DNA from: Clostridia bacterium
GTDB taxonomy: Bacteria; Bacillota; Clostridia; Oscillospirales; Acutalibacteraceae
Direction: 5' to 3'
NCBI GenBank assembly: GCA_017465825.1
Contig: JAFTVI010000001.1
Coordinates: 1 to 47,913, forward strand
DNA length: 47,913 nucleotides
Shown here: positions 25,515-32,786 of the stretch, piece by piece
Position numbering within the stretch: position 1 is the stretch's first letter
Layout: every line of letters starts with the position of its first letter
Program-made: the position numbers and the translations under genes
The notes under the pieces: generated by a model
Told to the model about the DNA's origin: nothing
The model's database searches: none
What the model saw: only the letters and a program-made list of their open reading frames with translations

Positions 25515-26744
25515 TTATTTATCCCAATTCTGTGAAAGCTTTGCTCTTACCTGGATGGGAAGACCGAACAGGTTGATAAATCCTGCTGAATCCTTCTGGT
25601 CGTAAACGTTATCCTCGTCGAATGTTGCAACTTCCTCGCTGTAAAGTGAGTAGGGTGATGTTACGCCTGCGTTGATCATATTACCCTTATAGAGCTTGAG
25701 CTTAACGTCGCCTGTAACTGTTTTCTGTGTTTCGTCGACGAATGCTGCAAGAGCCTCACGAAGAGGAGTAAACCACTGACCGTAGTATACAAGCTCTGCA
25801 TACTTTGCGGCAATAAGCTCCTTGTAGTGCTGAGTATCTCTGTCAAGACAGATTGTTTCAAGCACCTGATGTGCTCTGTAAAGGATCGTACCGCCGGGAG
25901 TTTCGTAAACTCCTCTTGACTTCATACCTACAAGTCTGTTTTCAACAAGGTCTGCAAGACCGATGCCGTTCTCGCCGCCGAGCTTGTTAGCAGTTTCAAG
26001 AAGCTCGATTGCGCCCATTTCCTTGCCGTCAATAGCGGTGGGAACACCCTTTTCGAAGTGAATCGTTACGTATGTGGGCTTGTCGGGAGCTGCCTCGGGA
26101 GCTACGCCCATTTCAAGAAAGCCTTCCTTAAGGTACATAGGCTCGTTTGCGGGATCTTCAAGGTCAAGACCCTCGTGTGAAAGGTGCCAGAGGTTCTTAT
26201 CCTTTGAATAGTTTGTTTCTCTGTTTATCTTAAGAGGAATGTTGTGTGCCTCAGCGTACTCGATTTCTTCCTCACGGGATTTGATTGACCACTCTCTCCA
26301 GGGAGCGATGATTGCAAGGTCGGGAGCAAATGCCTTGATAGTAAGCTCAAAACGAACCTGATCGTTACCCTTACCTGTACAGCCGTGGCAGATAGCATCC
26401 GCGCCTTCTTTTTTAGCGATTTCTACAATTTCTTTTGCAATGATGGGTCTTGCAAAGGATGTACCGAGAAGATATTCACCCTCGTAAACTGCGCCTGCCT
26501 TGAGTGTGGGCCAGATGTAATCCTCAATGAATGACTTTTTAAGGTCGAGAACATAGAGCTTTGATGCGCCTGTTGCGATAGCCTTTTCTTCAAGACCTTC
26601 AAGCTCAGTGCCCTGTCCTACGTCACCTGAAACTGCGATAACCTCACAGTTGTTATAATTTTCTTTAAGCCAGGGGATGATGATTGATGTATCAAGACCG
26701 CCTGAATAAGCAAGAACAACTTTTTTAATGTCTTTCTTTTCCAT
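25515..26744 (-). CDS. argG: Argininosuccinate synthase
   Basis: This 409-residue enzyme joins citrulline and aspartate with ATP in arginine synthesis. It has the ATP pyrophosphatase loop AYSGGLDTS near the N-terminus, [13 protein letters not shown], and the late [19 protein letters not shown]. The ATG at 26744 is chosen because AGAGGT precedes it and the promoter lies just upstream; a longer frame from 26813 would start above the -10. No argH or other arginine genes are adjacent, so it is a single-gene unit. Confidence 0.97.
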   Translation of the reverse strand: MEKKDIKKVVLAYSGGLDTSIIIPWLKENYNNCEVIAVSGDVGQGTELEGLEEKAIATGASKLYVLDLKKSFIEDYIWPTLKAGAVYEGEYLLGTSFARPIIAKEIVEIAKKEGADAICHGCTGKGNDQVRFELTIKAFAPDLAIIAPWREWSIKSREEEIEYAEAHNIPLKINRETNYSKDKNLWHLSHEGLDLEDPANEPMYLKEGFLEMGVAPEAAPDKPTYVTIHFEKGVPTAIDGKEMGAIELLETANKLGGENGIGLADLVENRLVGMKSRGVYETPGGTILYRAHQVLETICLDRDTQHYKELIAAKYAELVYYGQWFTPLREALAAFVDETQKTVTGDVKLKLYKGNMINAGVTSPYSLYSEEVATFDEDNVYDQKDSAGFINLFGLPIQVRAKLSQNWDK

Positions 26745-26777
26745 TATGATAACCTCTTTGTTTTTTGTTATGGTAGT

Positions 26778-26806
26778 ATTATAATACTGTATGACAAATT
26801 TTGCAA
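26778..26806 (-). promoter_or_regulatory. Promoter of argG
   Basis: TTGCAA (26801-26806), 17 bp, TATAAT (26778-26783) on the minus strand. No arginine-repressor box is evident. Confidence 0.8.
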
Positions 26807-26937
26807 TACCCAATTATATTAATATTTCAGCCCCGTATGCATAAAATATTGTATAAAACAGCAAATTATACAGTATATTTGAATATTTATGCAAATTATA
26901 GATTGTTAAGCACAAAAAAAACAGCACGATACAGTGC

Positions 26938-26966
26938 TTGACAACATATAATATTTGTGATAAAAT
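26938..26966 (+). promoter_or_regulatory. Promoter of the candidate antisense RNA
   Basis: Consensus -35 TTGACA (26938-26943), 17 bp, TAAAAT (26961-26966). It points toward the small peptide gene on the opposite strand and has no open reading frame behind it. Confidence 0.75.
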
Positions 26967-26972
26967 AAAGCC

Positions 26973-27056
26973 AAGAGGCAACCAAAAAGCGGTTAGCCGT
27001 AAACGATTATTAAAACAATAGCCGTCCTGGGACCAACAGGGCGGTTATTTCTTTCT
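26973..27056 (+). ncRNA. Candidate antisense RNA of a type I toxin-antitoxin locus
   Basis: A roughly 80-nt transcript is predicted from the promoter at 26938 to the terminator at 27017-27049. It contains no start codon with a ribosome binding site. It begins with CAAGAGG and contains GCGGTTAGC, and both words recur in the leader of the convergent peptide message. Its 3' part is complementary to the 3' end of that message. The layout resembles the convergent RNA I/RNA II of the pAD1 par system; its length is predicted, not measured. Confidence 0.6.
27017..27049. terminator. Bidirectional terminator shared by the convergent small RNAs
   Basis: A 13-bp stem (AATAGCCGTCCTG/CAGGGCGGTTATT, two G-T pairs on the plus strand) with a seven-base loop GGACCAA. 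T-rich tracts follow on both strands. The toxin stop codon lies in the stem. On the minus-strand RNA the loop reads UUGGUCC and contains a UUGG that fits the YUNR U-turn pattern used in antisense loop pairing. Confidence 0.8.
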
Positions 27057-27128
27057 TATGGTTATTGTGATTGATTTTGTTTCTTTATTAAGTACATAAA
27101 AAAGTAAACATAAAGCAATCTTCATCAT
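27045..27128 (-). CDS. Candidate type I toxin: 27-residue hydrophobic peptide
   Basis: A short gene from a tandem ATG-ATG encodes 27 residues: a hydrophobic run IALCLLFYVL (4-13), then a polar stretch NKETKSITITI and a basic RKK end. A hydrophobic segment followed by a charged tail is the form of small membrane toxins. The leader has GAGGTG nine bases before the first ATG, but it pairs with CACC in the stem GCACACC...GGTGATGC, which would hide the site. Upstream is a fully consensus promoter. The convergent RNA and shared terminator complete a Fst/pAD1-like plan. I recognise no named family; a leader peptide is the alternative. Confidence 0.6.
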   Translation of the reverse strand: MMKIALCLLFYVLNKETKSITITIRKK

Positions 27129-27197
27129 AAGTGCATCACCTCGCTTTCGCTTGGTGTGCTAACCGCCTTATTTCCGATAAACCTCTTGACCGACATA

Positions 27198-27226
27198 ATT
27201 ATACATTTTATCGTAAATTATGTCAA
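27198..27226 (-). promoter_or_regulatory. Promoter of the candidate toxin
   Basis: Perfect consensus TTGACA (27221-27226), 17 bp, TATAAT (27198-27203), minus strand. The leader is about 60 nt. Confidence 0.85.
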
Positions 27227-27306
27227 TAATTTTTTTGTGTCATTTCTCCGCTTTGTACATATGCTGTAATGAGGATGTCCTCAATACAAACAAAGGAGTA
27301 CGACAA

Positions 27307-27513
27307 ATGAATAAAAATTCTAACTGCAAATGCGACATCACCGCCGAAGCGGCAGACTGTGAGCGTACGTTTTTACCCGACGATATGGCAGTTACAATGG
27401 CGTATGTGCCCTTTCAGCTTGACTTATCTCATTACTGCGCTGCCGACGCACTTCGCAGAGGCACTTTATTCTGCGATCTCGACAAGCCTTTTAAAGGAAG
27501 ATGTGTATTATGA
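27307..27513 (+). CDS. cotJA: Spore coat-associated protein CotJA
   Basis: A 68-residue protein with the CotJA core MAYVPFQ...AADALRRGTLFCDLDKPFKG. A Cys-rich N-terminus (NCKCD, DCE) precedes it. CotJA is incorporated into the inner spore coat with CotJC. AAAGGAG precedes the ATG at 27307. Its TGA overlaps the cotJB ATG, giving the usual cotJA-cotJB-cotJC operon. Upstream (27239-27265) GTCATTT...CATATGCT resembles a sporulation sigma-E type promoter, but weakly. Confidence 0.93.
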   Translation: MNKNSNCKCDITAEAADCERTFLPDDMAVTMAYVPFQLDLSHYCAADALRRGTLFCDLDKPFKGRCVL

Positions 27514-27752
27514 ATGAGAGAATGAAGCTTCTGCACAATTACAGCGCAGAGCAGTTTGCCACCTGGGAGCTGCATCTGTATCTTGACACCCACCCTGCAG
27601 ACAAAAACGCATTGAGATTGCACCGGAAGCACTCCGCAAGAGCCGCTGAACTCAAAGAAGAATACGAAAGCAAATTCGGACCGCTGACACCTGCATCGGG
27701 TGAAGGCTGCGACTGGCTTAACGATCCCTGGCCCTGGGAAAAAGGAGTGTGA
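27510..27752 (+). CDS. cotJB: Spore coat protein CotJB
   Basis: An 80-residue protein matching CotJB: a helical start, then LYLDTHPADKNAL, a coiled region ELKEEYESKFGPLTP and the WLNDPWPWEKGV end. ATG at 27510 is preferred over 27501 because the site AAGGAAG is at the right distance only for the former; it also gives a four-base ATGA overlap with cotJA. Role is in spore coat assembly with CotJA and CotJC. Confidence 0.92.
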   Translation: MNERMKLLHNYSAEQFATWELHLYLDTHPADKNALRLHRKHSARAAELKEEYESKFGPLTPASGEGCDWLNDPWPWEKGV

Positions 27753-27758
27753 TACGCC

Positions 27759-28367
27759 GTGTGGACTTATGAGAAAAAATTACAGTATCCCGTTAACATA
27801 AAAAATCCCAACCCCGCTTACGCAAAAATCATTATGGACCAATACGGGGGTCCTGACGGTGAGTTAGGAGCGTCAATGCGCTATCTTTCTCAGCGTTACA
27901 CTATGCCCTGCGGTGAGCTTAAAGGCTTGCTGACGGACATCGGCACGGAAGAGCTTGGTCATTTTGAAATGATCGGCGCTATGATTTATCAGCTTACGCG
28001 CAATCTCTCCTGCGAGGATATAAAGAAAAACGGCTTTGACGCCTACTTTGTAACACATACCGACGGTGTATACGCGGCGGCGGCATCAGGCACGCCCTGG
28101 ACGGCAAGCTACATCCAGACAAAAGCCGACCCGATTGCCGACCTGCACGAAAACCTTGCGGCAGAACAGAAAGCAAGAGTGACTTATGACAACATTCTCC
28201 GACTGATTGACGACCCAGACGTGCTTGATCCCATACGCTTTCTGAGAGAAAGAGAAATTGTACACTATCAGCGTTTCGGTGAAGGTATGCGGGTGCTGAC
28301 CGATACCCTTGACAGCAAAAACTACTACATCTACAATCCGTCGTTTGACAGAAATATGCGTAAATAA
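27759..28367 (+). CDS. cotJC: Spore coat protein CotJC, manganese-catalase family
   Basis: A 202-residue protein of the manganese catalase fold, part of the spore inner coat. It has the carboxylate/His metal ligands of the four-helix bundle: LGASMRYLSQRYTMPCG, DIGTEELGHFEMI (E and H of the EExxH type), AEQKARVTYD and REREIVHYQRFGEG. Starts at GTG with GGAGTG eleven bases upstream, six bases after the cotJB stop. A hairpin terminator follows. Confidence 0.95.
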   Translation: MWTYEKKLQYPVNIKNPNPAYAKIIMDQYGGPDGELGASMRYLSQRYTMPCGELKGLLTDIGTEELGHFEMIGAMIYQLTRNLSCEDIKKNGFDAYFVTHTDGVYAAAASGTPWTASYIQTKADPIADLHENLAAEQKARVTYDNILRLIDDPDVLDPIRFLREREIVHYQRFGEGMRVLTDTLDSKNYYIYNPSFDRNMRK

Positions 28368-28376
28368 CAGCAAAAA

Positions 28377-28408
28377 AGCGGTTACCTGAAAACGGTGACC
28401 GCTGATTT
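28377..28408 (+). terminator. Terminator of the cotJ operon
   Basis: Ten-bp stem AGCGGTTACC/GGTGACCGCT with loop TGAAAAC, followed by GATTTAT; the T tract is weak. Confidence 0.7.
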
Positions 28409-28473
28409 ATATATCAATGTATAATAAATCACAAATATTTTTATACAAATCATATTTTTAAACATAAATATTA

Positions 28474-28502
28474 TTGATTTATTCAATTACCTGTGCTACA
28501 AT
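28474..28502 (+). promoter_or_regulatory. Promoter of the dockerin/SBP gene
   Basis: TTGATT (28474-28479), 17 bp, TACAAT (28497-28502), about 25 nt before the ribosome binding site. Confidence 0.75.
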
Positions 28503-28533
28503 CAAAGTGACAAATTTTTCAGGAGGTAGAATT

Positions 28534-30114
28534 ATGAAAAAGAAAATTTTAACAGTTGTGCTGACTGCCGTTCTGTTTGCTTTGTTTGCCGTAACTGCTT
28601 TTGCGTACAGCACGGGTGACGTAAACAACAGCGGAGATATAACTGCCGCAGACGCACGGCTTACGCTGAGATATTCGGCATCTCTCGAAAGCTTCAATGA
28701 GGAGCAGGTTGCCGCCGCAGACGTGGATAAGTCGGGTGAGGTAACAGCATCGGATGCGAGAACGATTCTGCGCATTTCAGCAGGTCTTGACAGCTTTGAA
28801 GCGGCAGAAGAGCTTAATGCTATGCTTATTGAACCCGGTGTGCTCAATGTGGCAGTATGTGCAGACAATTATCCTTTCTGCTACACATCAGGCGGTGAAT
28901 ATAAGGGCATAGATATTGATGTTGCAAAGAAATTAGCATCTGCTTTCAATCTGGAATTGAAATTTCACAATATGACAGCTGATAAGCTTGCAGAGAGTGT
29001 CAAAAATAATCAATGCGATATTGCTCTCGCAACGAAAAGCGACATAAATTCATCTTCACAGGATTTATATTCGGCTACATACAATAATAATACTCAGTAT
29101 ATCTATCATTCAAATTCATCATCAATAAACTCATCTGCACAGCTTAAATCAAAAAATATCGGTGTTATGAAAGGCTCTGTTGCAGATCTGATGCTTACAA
29201 GTGCTGTCAAAAACGGTGAGCTTGGAGATGCAAAGATTTTTAAATATTCAAGATATGCAGATGCTGTAGATGCATTGAACAACAAAGAAATTTTTGCATT
29301 TGTAGGCGATGACCAGTTCGGATTCTGTGATGTAAGCAGATATTCAGGTTATTATGTAAAGGAAGATTACTGTATTGTTTCATCTGCGGAAAAATCAGAG
29401 CTTGTAAAAAAATTTGAAGGTCGTATTCATACAGCCGCTGTTAAGCCGATAGTTGAAAAACACTGTCCGCCTGTTATACCTGATTCCGCCATCACCTGTG
29501 AATCATCAAGCATTACGTTGGCACCCGGCGGTACTGCGGTGCTTGAAGTAAAGCCTGATTCTTTCTATGGCTACAATGACCTTGGAATAACGGCTAATGA
29601 TTTGAATATGGATGCAAAGCTTACAGAATATAACGACAAGTTTTATCTCACAATTATAGCACCCTATTATGAAACAAGCGGTAAGATAGAGCTCTTCCTG
29701 ACCTTAGAAGCTAATATCACCTGCACAATCGATGTAAAGGTATCAAAATCAGGCGGTACAAAGTACAACTTCGGCACGGAAAGCTACTGTCCCGACTTAG
29801 GTGCATACTCGGGTGTTGCTCCATATGAAGTTATGGTTGATGTCGAAAACCAGGCAATAGGTTATATTTATAATGCGGAAGATCTTTACAATGCCGGTAT
29901 GAAAGATACTCCGGATTATGAGAAGTACCTTGAGCTTTTGGAAAAGCAGGGATTTGTTGCTGACTCATATATGACTGATGATTACTCATATTATTCACTC
30001 TATTTTGTTAATGAATCCCTTGAACAGGTAGTGGCTTACACCGAATACTACTATTACGACGGAACTTATCTCTATCTGACTGCTGTATCCGTTACAGTAT
30101 CACATCAATTCTGA
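28534..30114 (+). CDS. Secreted dockerin fused to a family 3 solute-binding domain
   Basis: A 526-residue exported protein. Signal peptide 1-24; dockerin type I repeats at about 28-50 (GDVNNSGDITAADARLTLR) and 62-86 (ADVDKSGEVTASDARTILR). Residues about 102-330 form an amino-acid-type periplasmic-binding fold: LNVAVCADNYPFCY, YKGIDIDVAKKLASAF, CDIALATKSD, IGVMKGSVADLM and FVGDDQFGF. A beta-rich region (about 335-420) and an unassigned Tyr-rich C-terminal part follow. Signal peptide, GGAGGT and promoter fix ATG 28534. No permease or ATPase lies nearby, so it is unlikely to be a transport subunit; surface display, ligand capture or sensing is inferred. Confidence 0.85.
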   Translation: MKKKILTVVLTAVLFALFAVTAFAYSTGDVNNSGDITAADARLTLRYSASLESFNEEQVAAADVDKSGEVTASDARTILRISAGLDSFEAAEELNAMLIEPGVLNVAVCADNYPFCYTSGGEYKGIDIDVAKKLASAFNLELKFHNMTADKLAESVKNNQCDIALATKSDINSSSQDLYSATYNNNTQYIYHSNSSSINSSAQLKSKNIGVMKGSVADLMLTSAVKNGELGDAKIFKYSRYADAVDALNNKEIFAFVGDDQFGFCDVSRYSGYYVKEDYCIVSSAEKSELVKKFEGRIHTAAVKPIVEKHCPPVIPDSAITCESSSITLAPGGTAVLEVKPDSFYGYNDLGITANDLNMDAKLTEYNDKFYLTIIAPYYETSGKIELFLTLEANITCTIDVKVSKSGGTKYNFGTESYCPDLGAYSGVAPYEVMVDVENQAIGYIYNAEDLYNAGMKDTPDYEKYLELLEKQGFVADSYMTDDYSYYSLYFVNESLEQVVAYTEYYYYDGTYLYLTAVSVTVSHQF

Positions 30115-30131
30115 TTTCAAATTAATATGTT

Positions 30132-30168
30132 TCCCTCTCTTGACATTTGCCAAGGGAGGGTTTATAAT
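30132..30168 (+). promoter_or_regulatory. Overlapping terminator hairpin and aldolase promoter
   Basis: Promoter TTGACA (30140-30145), 17 bp, TATAAT (30163-30168). The same bases form a ten-bp hairpin CCCTCTCTTG/CAAGGGAGGG that could end the preceding transcript. The -35 box lies in the stem and loop. Confidence 0.75.
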
Positions 30169-30217
30169 ATAGTCTGTAAAAATTCGGATTTATCCGCAAA
30201 ACAGGAGTGAAAAAACT

Positions 30218-31153
30218 ATGCCACTTGTAACAACAAAAGAAATGTTCAAAAAGGCTTACGAAGGCGGCTACGCAGTAGGTGCTTTCAACGTAAACAATAT
30301 GGAAATCGTGCAGGGCATCACAGAGGCTGCTGCTGAGCTTAAAGCTCCCCTTATTCTTCAGGTTTCCGCAGGCGCAAGAAAGTATGCTAACCATACTTAC
30401 CTTACAAAGCTTGTTGAGGCTGCTGTTATTGAAACAGGTCTCCCCATCGCACTTCACCTTGACCACGGCGCAGACTTTGAGATCTGCAAGAGCTGTATCG
30501 ACGGCGGCTTTACATCAGTTATGATCGACGGTTCTCACTACGATTTCGAGGAGAACATCGCTCTTACAAAGAAGGTTGTTGAGTACGCACACGCTCACGG
30601 CGTAACAGTTGAAGGCGAGCTCGGTAAGCTTGCAGGTGTTGAGGATGACGTTAACGTTTCTGACGAGGATTCCTGCTACACAAATCCCGACGAGGTTGAA
30701 GAATTCGTTACAAAGACAGGTGTTGACTCACTTGCTATCGCTATAGGTACAAGCCACGGCGCATACAAGTTCAAGCCCGGTCAGGACCCCAAAATCAGAA
30801 TCGACATCCTTGAAGAAGTTGAAAGAAGACTTCCCGGATTCCCCATCGTTCTTCACGGCGCATCATCAGTTCCTCAGGAGTTCGTAAAGCTCATCAACCA
30901 GTACGGCGGCAATATGCCCGATGCTATCGGTATCCCCGAGTCAGAGCTTCGCAAGGCTGCACAGAAGGCTGTTTGTAAGATCAACATCGACTCCGACCTT
31001 CGTCTTGCAATGACTGCATCTGTAAGAGAGTACTTCGCTGCTCATCCCGATCACTTCGATCCCAGACAGTACCTTTCACCCGCAAGAAGCGCAATCAAGG
31101 AAATGGTTAAGCACAAGATTGTTGACGTTCTCGGCTGCGACGGCAAGGCTTAA
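30218..31153 (+). CDS. fba: Class II fructose-bisphosphate aldolase
   Basis: This 311-residue zinc enzyme reversibly splits fructose 1,6-bisphosphate in glycolysis. The catalytic Asp is D82 in ALHLDHGAD, with H83 as zinc ligand. The further ligands lie in AIAIGTSHGAYK and IVLHGASSVP, and NIDSDLRLAMT binds the substrate phosphate. VEGELGKLAGVEDDVNVSDE is the usual active-site loop. AGGAGTG precedes the ATG. Strong promoter, short leader and clean terminator are what is expected of a highly expressed glycolytic gene. Confidence 0.97.
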   Translation: MPLVTTKEMFKKAYEGGYAVGAFNVNNMEIVQGITEAAAELKAPLILQVSAGARKYANHTYLTKLVEAAVIETGLPIALHLDHGADFEICKSCIDGGFTSVMIDGSHYDFEENIALTKKVVEYAHAHGVTVEGELGKLAGVEDDVNVSDEDSCYTNPDEVEEFVTKTGVDSLAIAIGTSHGAYKFKPGQDPKIRIDILEEVERRLPGFPIVLHGASSVPQEFVKLINQYGGNMPDAIGIPESELRKAAQKAVCKINIDSDLRLAMTASVREYFAAHPDHFDPRQYLSPARSAIKEMVKHKIVDVLGCDGKA

Positions 31154-31174
31154 TTCAAAAGTAAAACACATTCA

Positions 31175-31204
31175 GGGCATCATCAGCGGATGGTGCCCTT
31201 TTTT
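31175..31204 (+). terminator. Intrinsic terminator of fba
   Basis: GGGCATCATC/GATGGTGCCC stem, loop AGCG, then six Ts. Confidence 0.93.
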
Positions 31205-31215
31205 ATACAGAATAT

Positions 31216-31322
31216 AAACAATAATTTAATGTACAATTTACAATGTACAATTAACGGATAATATATAAATCGGGTTAAAGGGCGGAGCCCTTTCCACCAT
31301 TGTACATTATACATTGTTAATT
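31216..31322. repeat. MITE-like element, TGTACAAT core (copy B2)
   Basis: Starts AAACAATAATTTAATG and then carries, in reverse orientation, the same core as B1: GTACAATTAACGGATAATAT, AATCGGGTT and AAAGGGCGGAGCCCTTT, ending TACATTATACATTGTTAATT. Confidence 0.8.
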
Positions 31323-31360
31323 AAGTAAATTAACGCTTATTTTAAATCCCCTGACCAACC

Positions 31361-31387
31361 AAAAACAGCCGACATCAAAGTCGGCTG
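31361..31387 (-). terminator. Intrinsic terminator of the Gfo/Idh gene
   Basis: Minus strand CAGCCGAC/GTCGGCTG with a six-base loop and TTTTTGG, 16 nt after the stop codon. Confidence 0.9.
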
Positions 31388-31402
31388 AAATTTTATGTAT
31401 TA

Positions 31403-32563
31403 TTAATATGTGCTTGACATATCGGCGGCAACTTTTTCTTCAACATTTGTTTTTGCCTTGGATGTTGCTCTTCTCTTGTTGAGCTCTTCAAGGTAAAGGT
31501 CCTCGTCAAGGGGAAGCTCGATTGTCTTATCAAGCCAGGATGAAAGATAAGCCGCGTTGCAAAGTGTAAGACCGTTGATGCCCTCTGCACCCTCTGCAAT
31601 AAGGGGTGTGCCGTGAAGAATGTGTGCGGCAAACGCATTTGTAACGCCTGAATGCTGTTCATTCATACCGTCGGTTTCAATTTCAACTACATTGTTCTCA
31701 AGCTTTTTGAAGCCGTCTTCCGCTTGGAATGTATATTCGGAAAGCTTTTCGCTCAGCTCAACAACTTCCAATGAATCAGGCGTGCAGACAATTCTTGCCT
31801 TGTCGAGAGTGATTTCAAAACGGTTATCACCGGGGCAGTCACCTGTTGTTGTGATGAATACGCCTGTTGCGCCGTTGGGGTACTCGGCGTAAATCGTTAC
31901 GTCATCCTCAACTTCAATGTCGTGCCATTTGCCGTTGTGGCAGAATGCTCTGATTTTTGAGGGCATACCGCAGATCCACTGCCAGAGGTCAAGGTTATGA
32001 GGTGCCTGATTCATAAGAACACCGCCGCCTTCGCCGTCCCAGGTTGCGCGCCATCCGCCGGAATTGTAATAACCCTGTGTGCGGTACCAGTCTGTGATGA
32101 TCCAGTTTGTTCTTCTGATTTCGCCGTAAACGCCGCTTTCAACAATCTCCTTTACCTTGCGGTAGATGTGGTTTGTTCTCTGATTGAACATCATTGCAAA
32201 AGTTTTATCCTGAGTTGCAACAAACTCGTTGAGCTCTCTTACATTCTTTGTGTAAACGCCTGCAGGCTTTTCGCAGAGAACGTGAATACCTGCCTTGAGT
32301 GCCTGCTCGGCAAGAACGGGATGCAGATAGTGAGGTGTTGCGATGATTATTGCATCAACAAGACCGCTTGCGAACAAATCGTCCGTGCTCAGGAATGTTT
32401 TAACTCCGGGAACCTGCTCAGCGGCAAAGTCAAGTCTGTCCTGCTTTACGTCACAAACGGCTACAAGCTCCATTTCCTTGATGTCGCCGTTGTTGTACAT
32501 TCTGATATGGGCAGAACCCATATTACCTATACCGATAATGGCATATTTGAGTTTTTCAGACAT
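31403..32563 (-). CDS. Gfo/Idh/MocA-family oxidoreductase
   Basis: A 386-residue NAD(P)-dependent sugar or inositol dehydrogenase-type enzyme. The Rossmann motif is IIGIGNMGSAHIRMY near the start, followed by IIIATPHYLHPVLAEQALKAG and the family's HVLCEKPAG (catalytic Lys in EKP). The C-terminal part has WRATWDGEGGGVLMNQAPHNLDLWQW with the conserved His. AGGAGAT sets ATG 32563. The exact sugar substrate is not evident. It has no operon partner, and a repeat element fills the gap before it. Confidence 0.92.
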   Translation of the reverse strand: MSEKLKYAIIGIGNMGSAHIRMYNNGDIKEMELVAVCDVKQDRLDFAAEQVPGVKTFLSTDDLFASGLVDAIIIATPHYLHPVLAEQALKAGIHVLCEKPAGVYTKNVRELNEFVATQDKTFAMMFNQRTNHIYRKVKEIVESGVYGEIRRTNWIITDWYRTQGYYNSGGWRATWDGEGGGVLMNQAPHNLDLWQWICGMPSKIRAFCHNGKWHDIEVEDDVTIYAEYPNGATGVFITTTGDCPGDNRFEITLDKARIVCTPDSLEVVELSEKLSEYTFQAEDGFKKLENNVVEIETDGMNEQHSGVTNAFAAHILHGTPLIAEGAEGINGLTLCNAAYLSSWLDKTIELPLDEDLYLEELNKRRATSKAKTNVEEKVAADMSSTY

Positions 32564-32581
32564 AGTTATATCTCCTTTTTT

Positions 32582-32786
32582 ACAATAATTTATCAATAAA
32601 TTTATTTGGTAATTGTAGGGAGCGACGCCCTCGTGGCTCCGAATCATCAAAATCTGCGATTTTGATGATTACAATGTTTTTTTTGCAATATGCATTATAT
32701 TATTAATTGATGAAAATGGTACATTTTCATCAATCGGCGCGACGGGGGGGCGACGCGCCCTACGAAACACCGATAAATTATTGTTA
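32582..32786. repeat. Four-hairpin MITE-like element (copy A3)
   Basis: Ends ACAATAATTTATC and GATAAATTATTGTTA. Hairpins: GGAGCGAC/GTGGCTCC (32619-32640), AATCATCAAAATC/GATTTTGATGATT (32642-32670), ATTGATGAAAATG/CATTTTCATCAAT (32706-32734), and GGCGCG/CGCGCC. Compared with A1, the second and third stems differ at three base pairs, each changed on both arms. Its right end coincides with the thrS stop codon. Confidence 0.88.
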
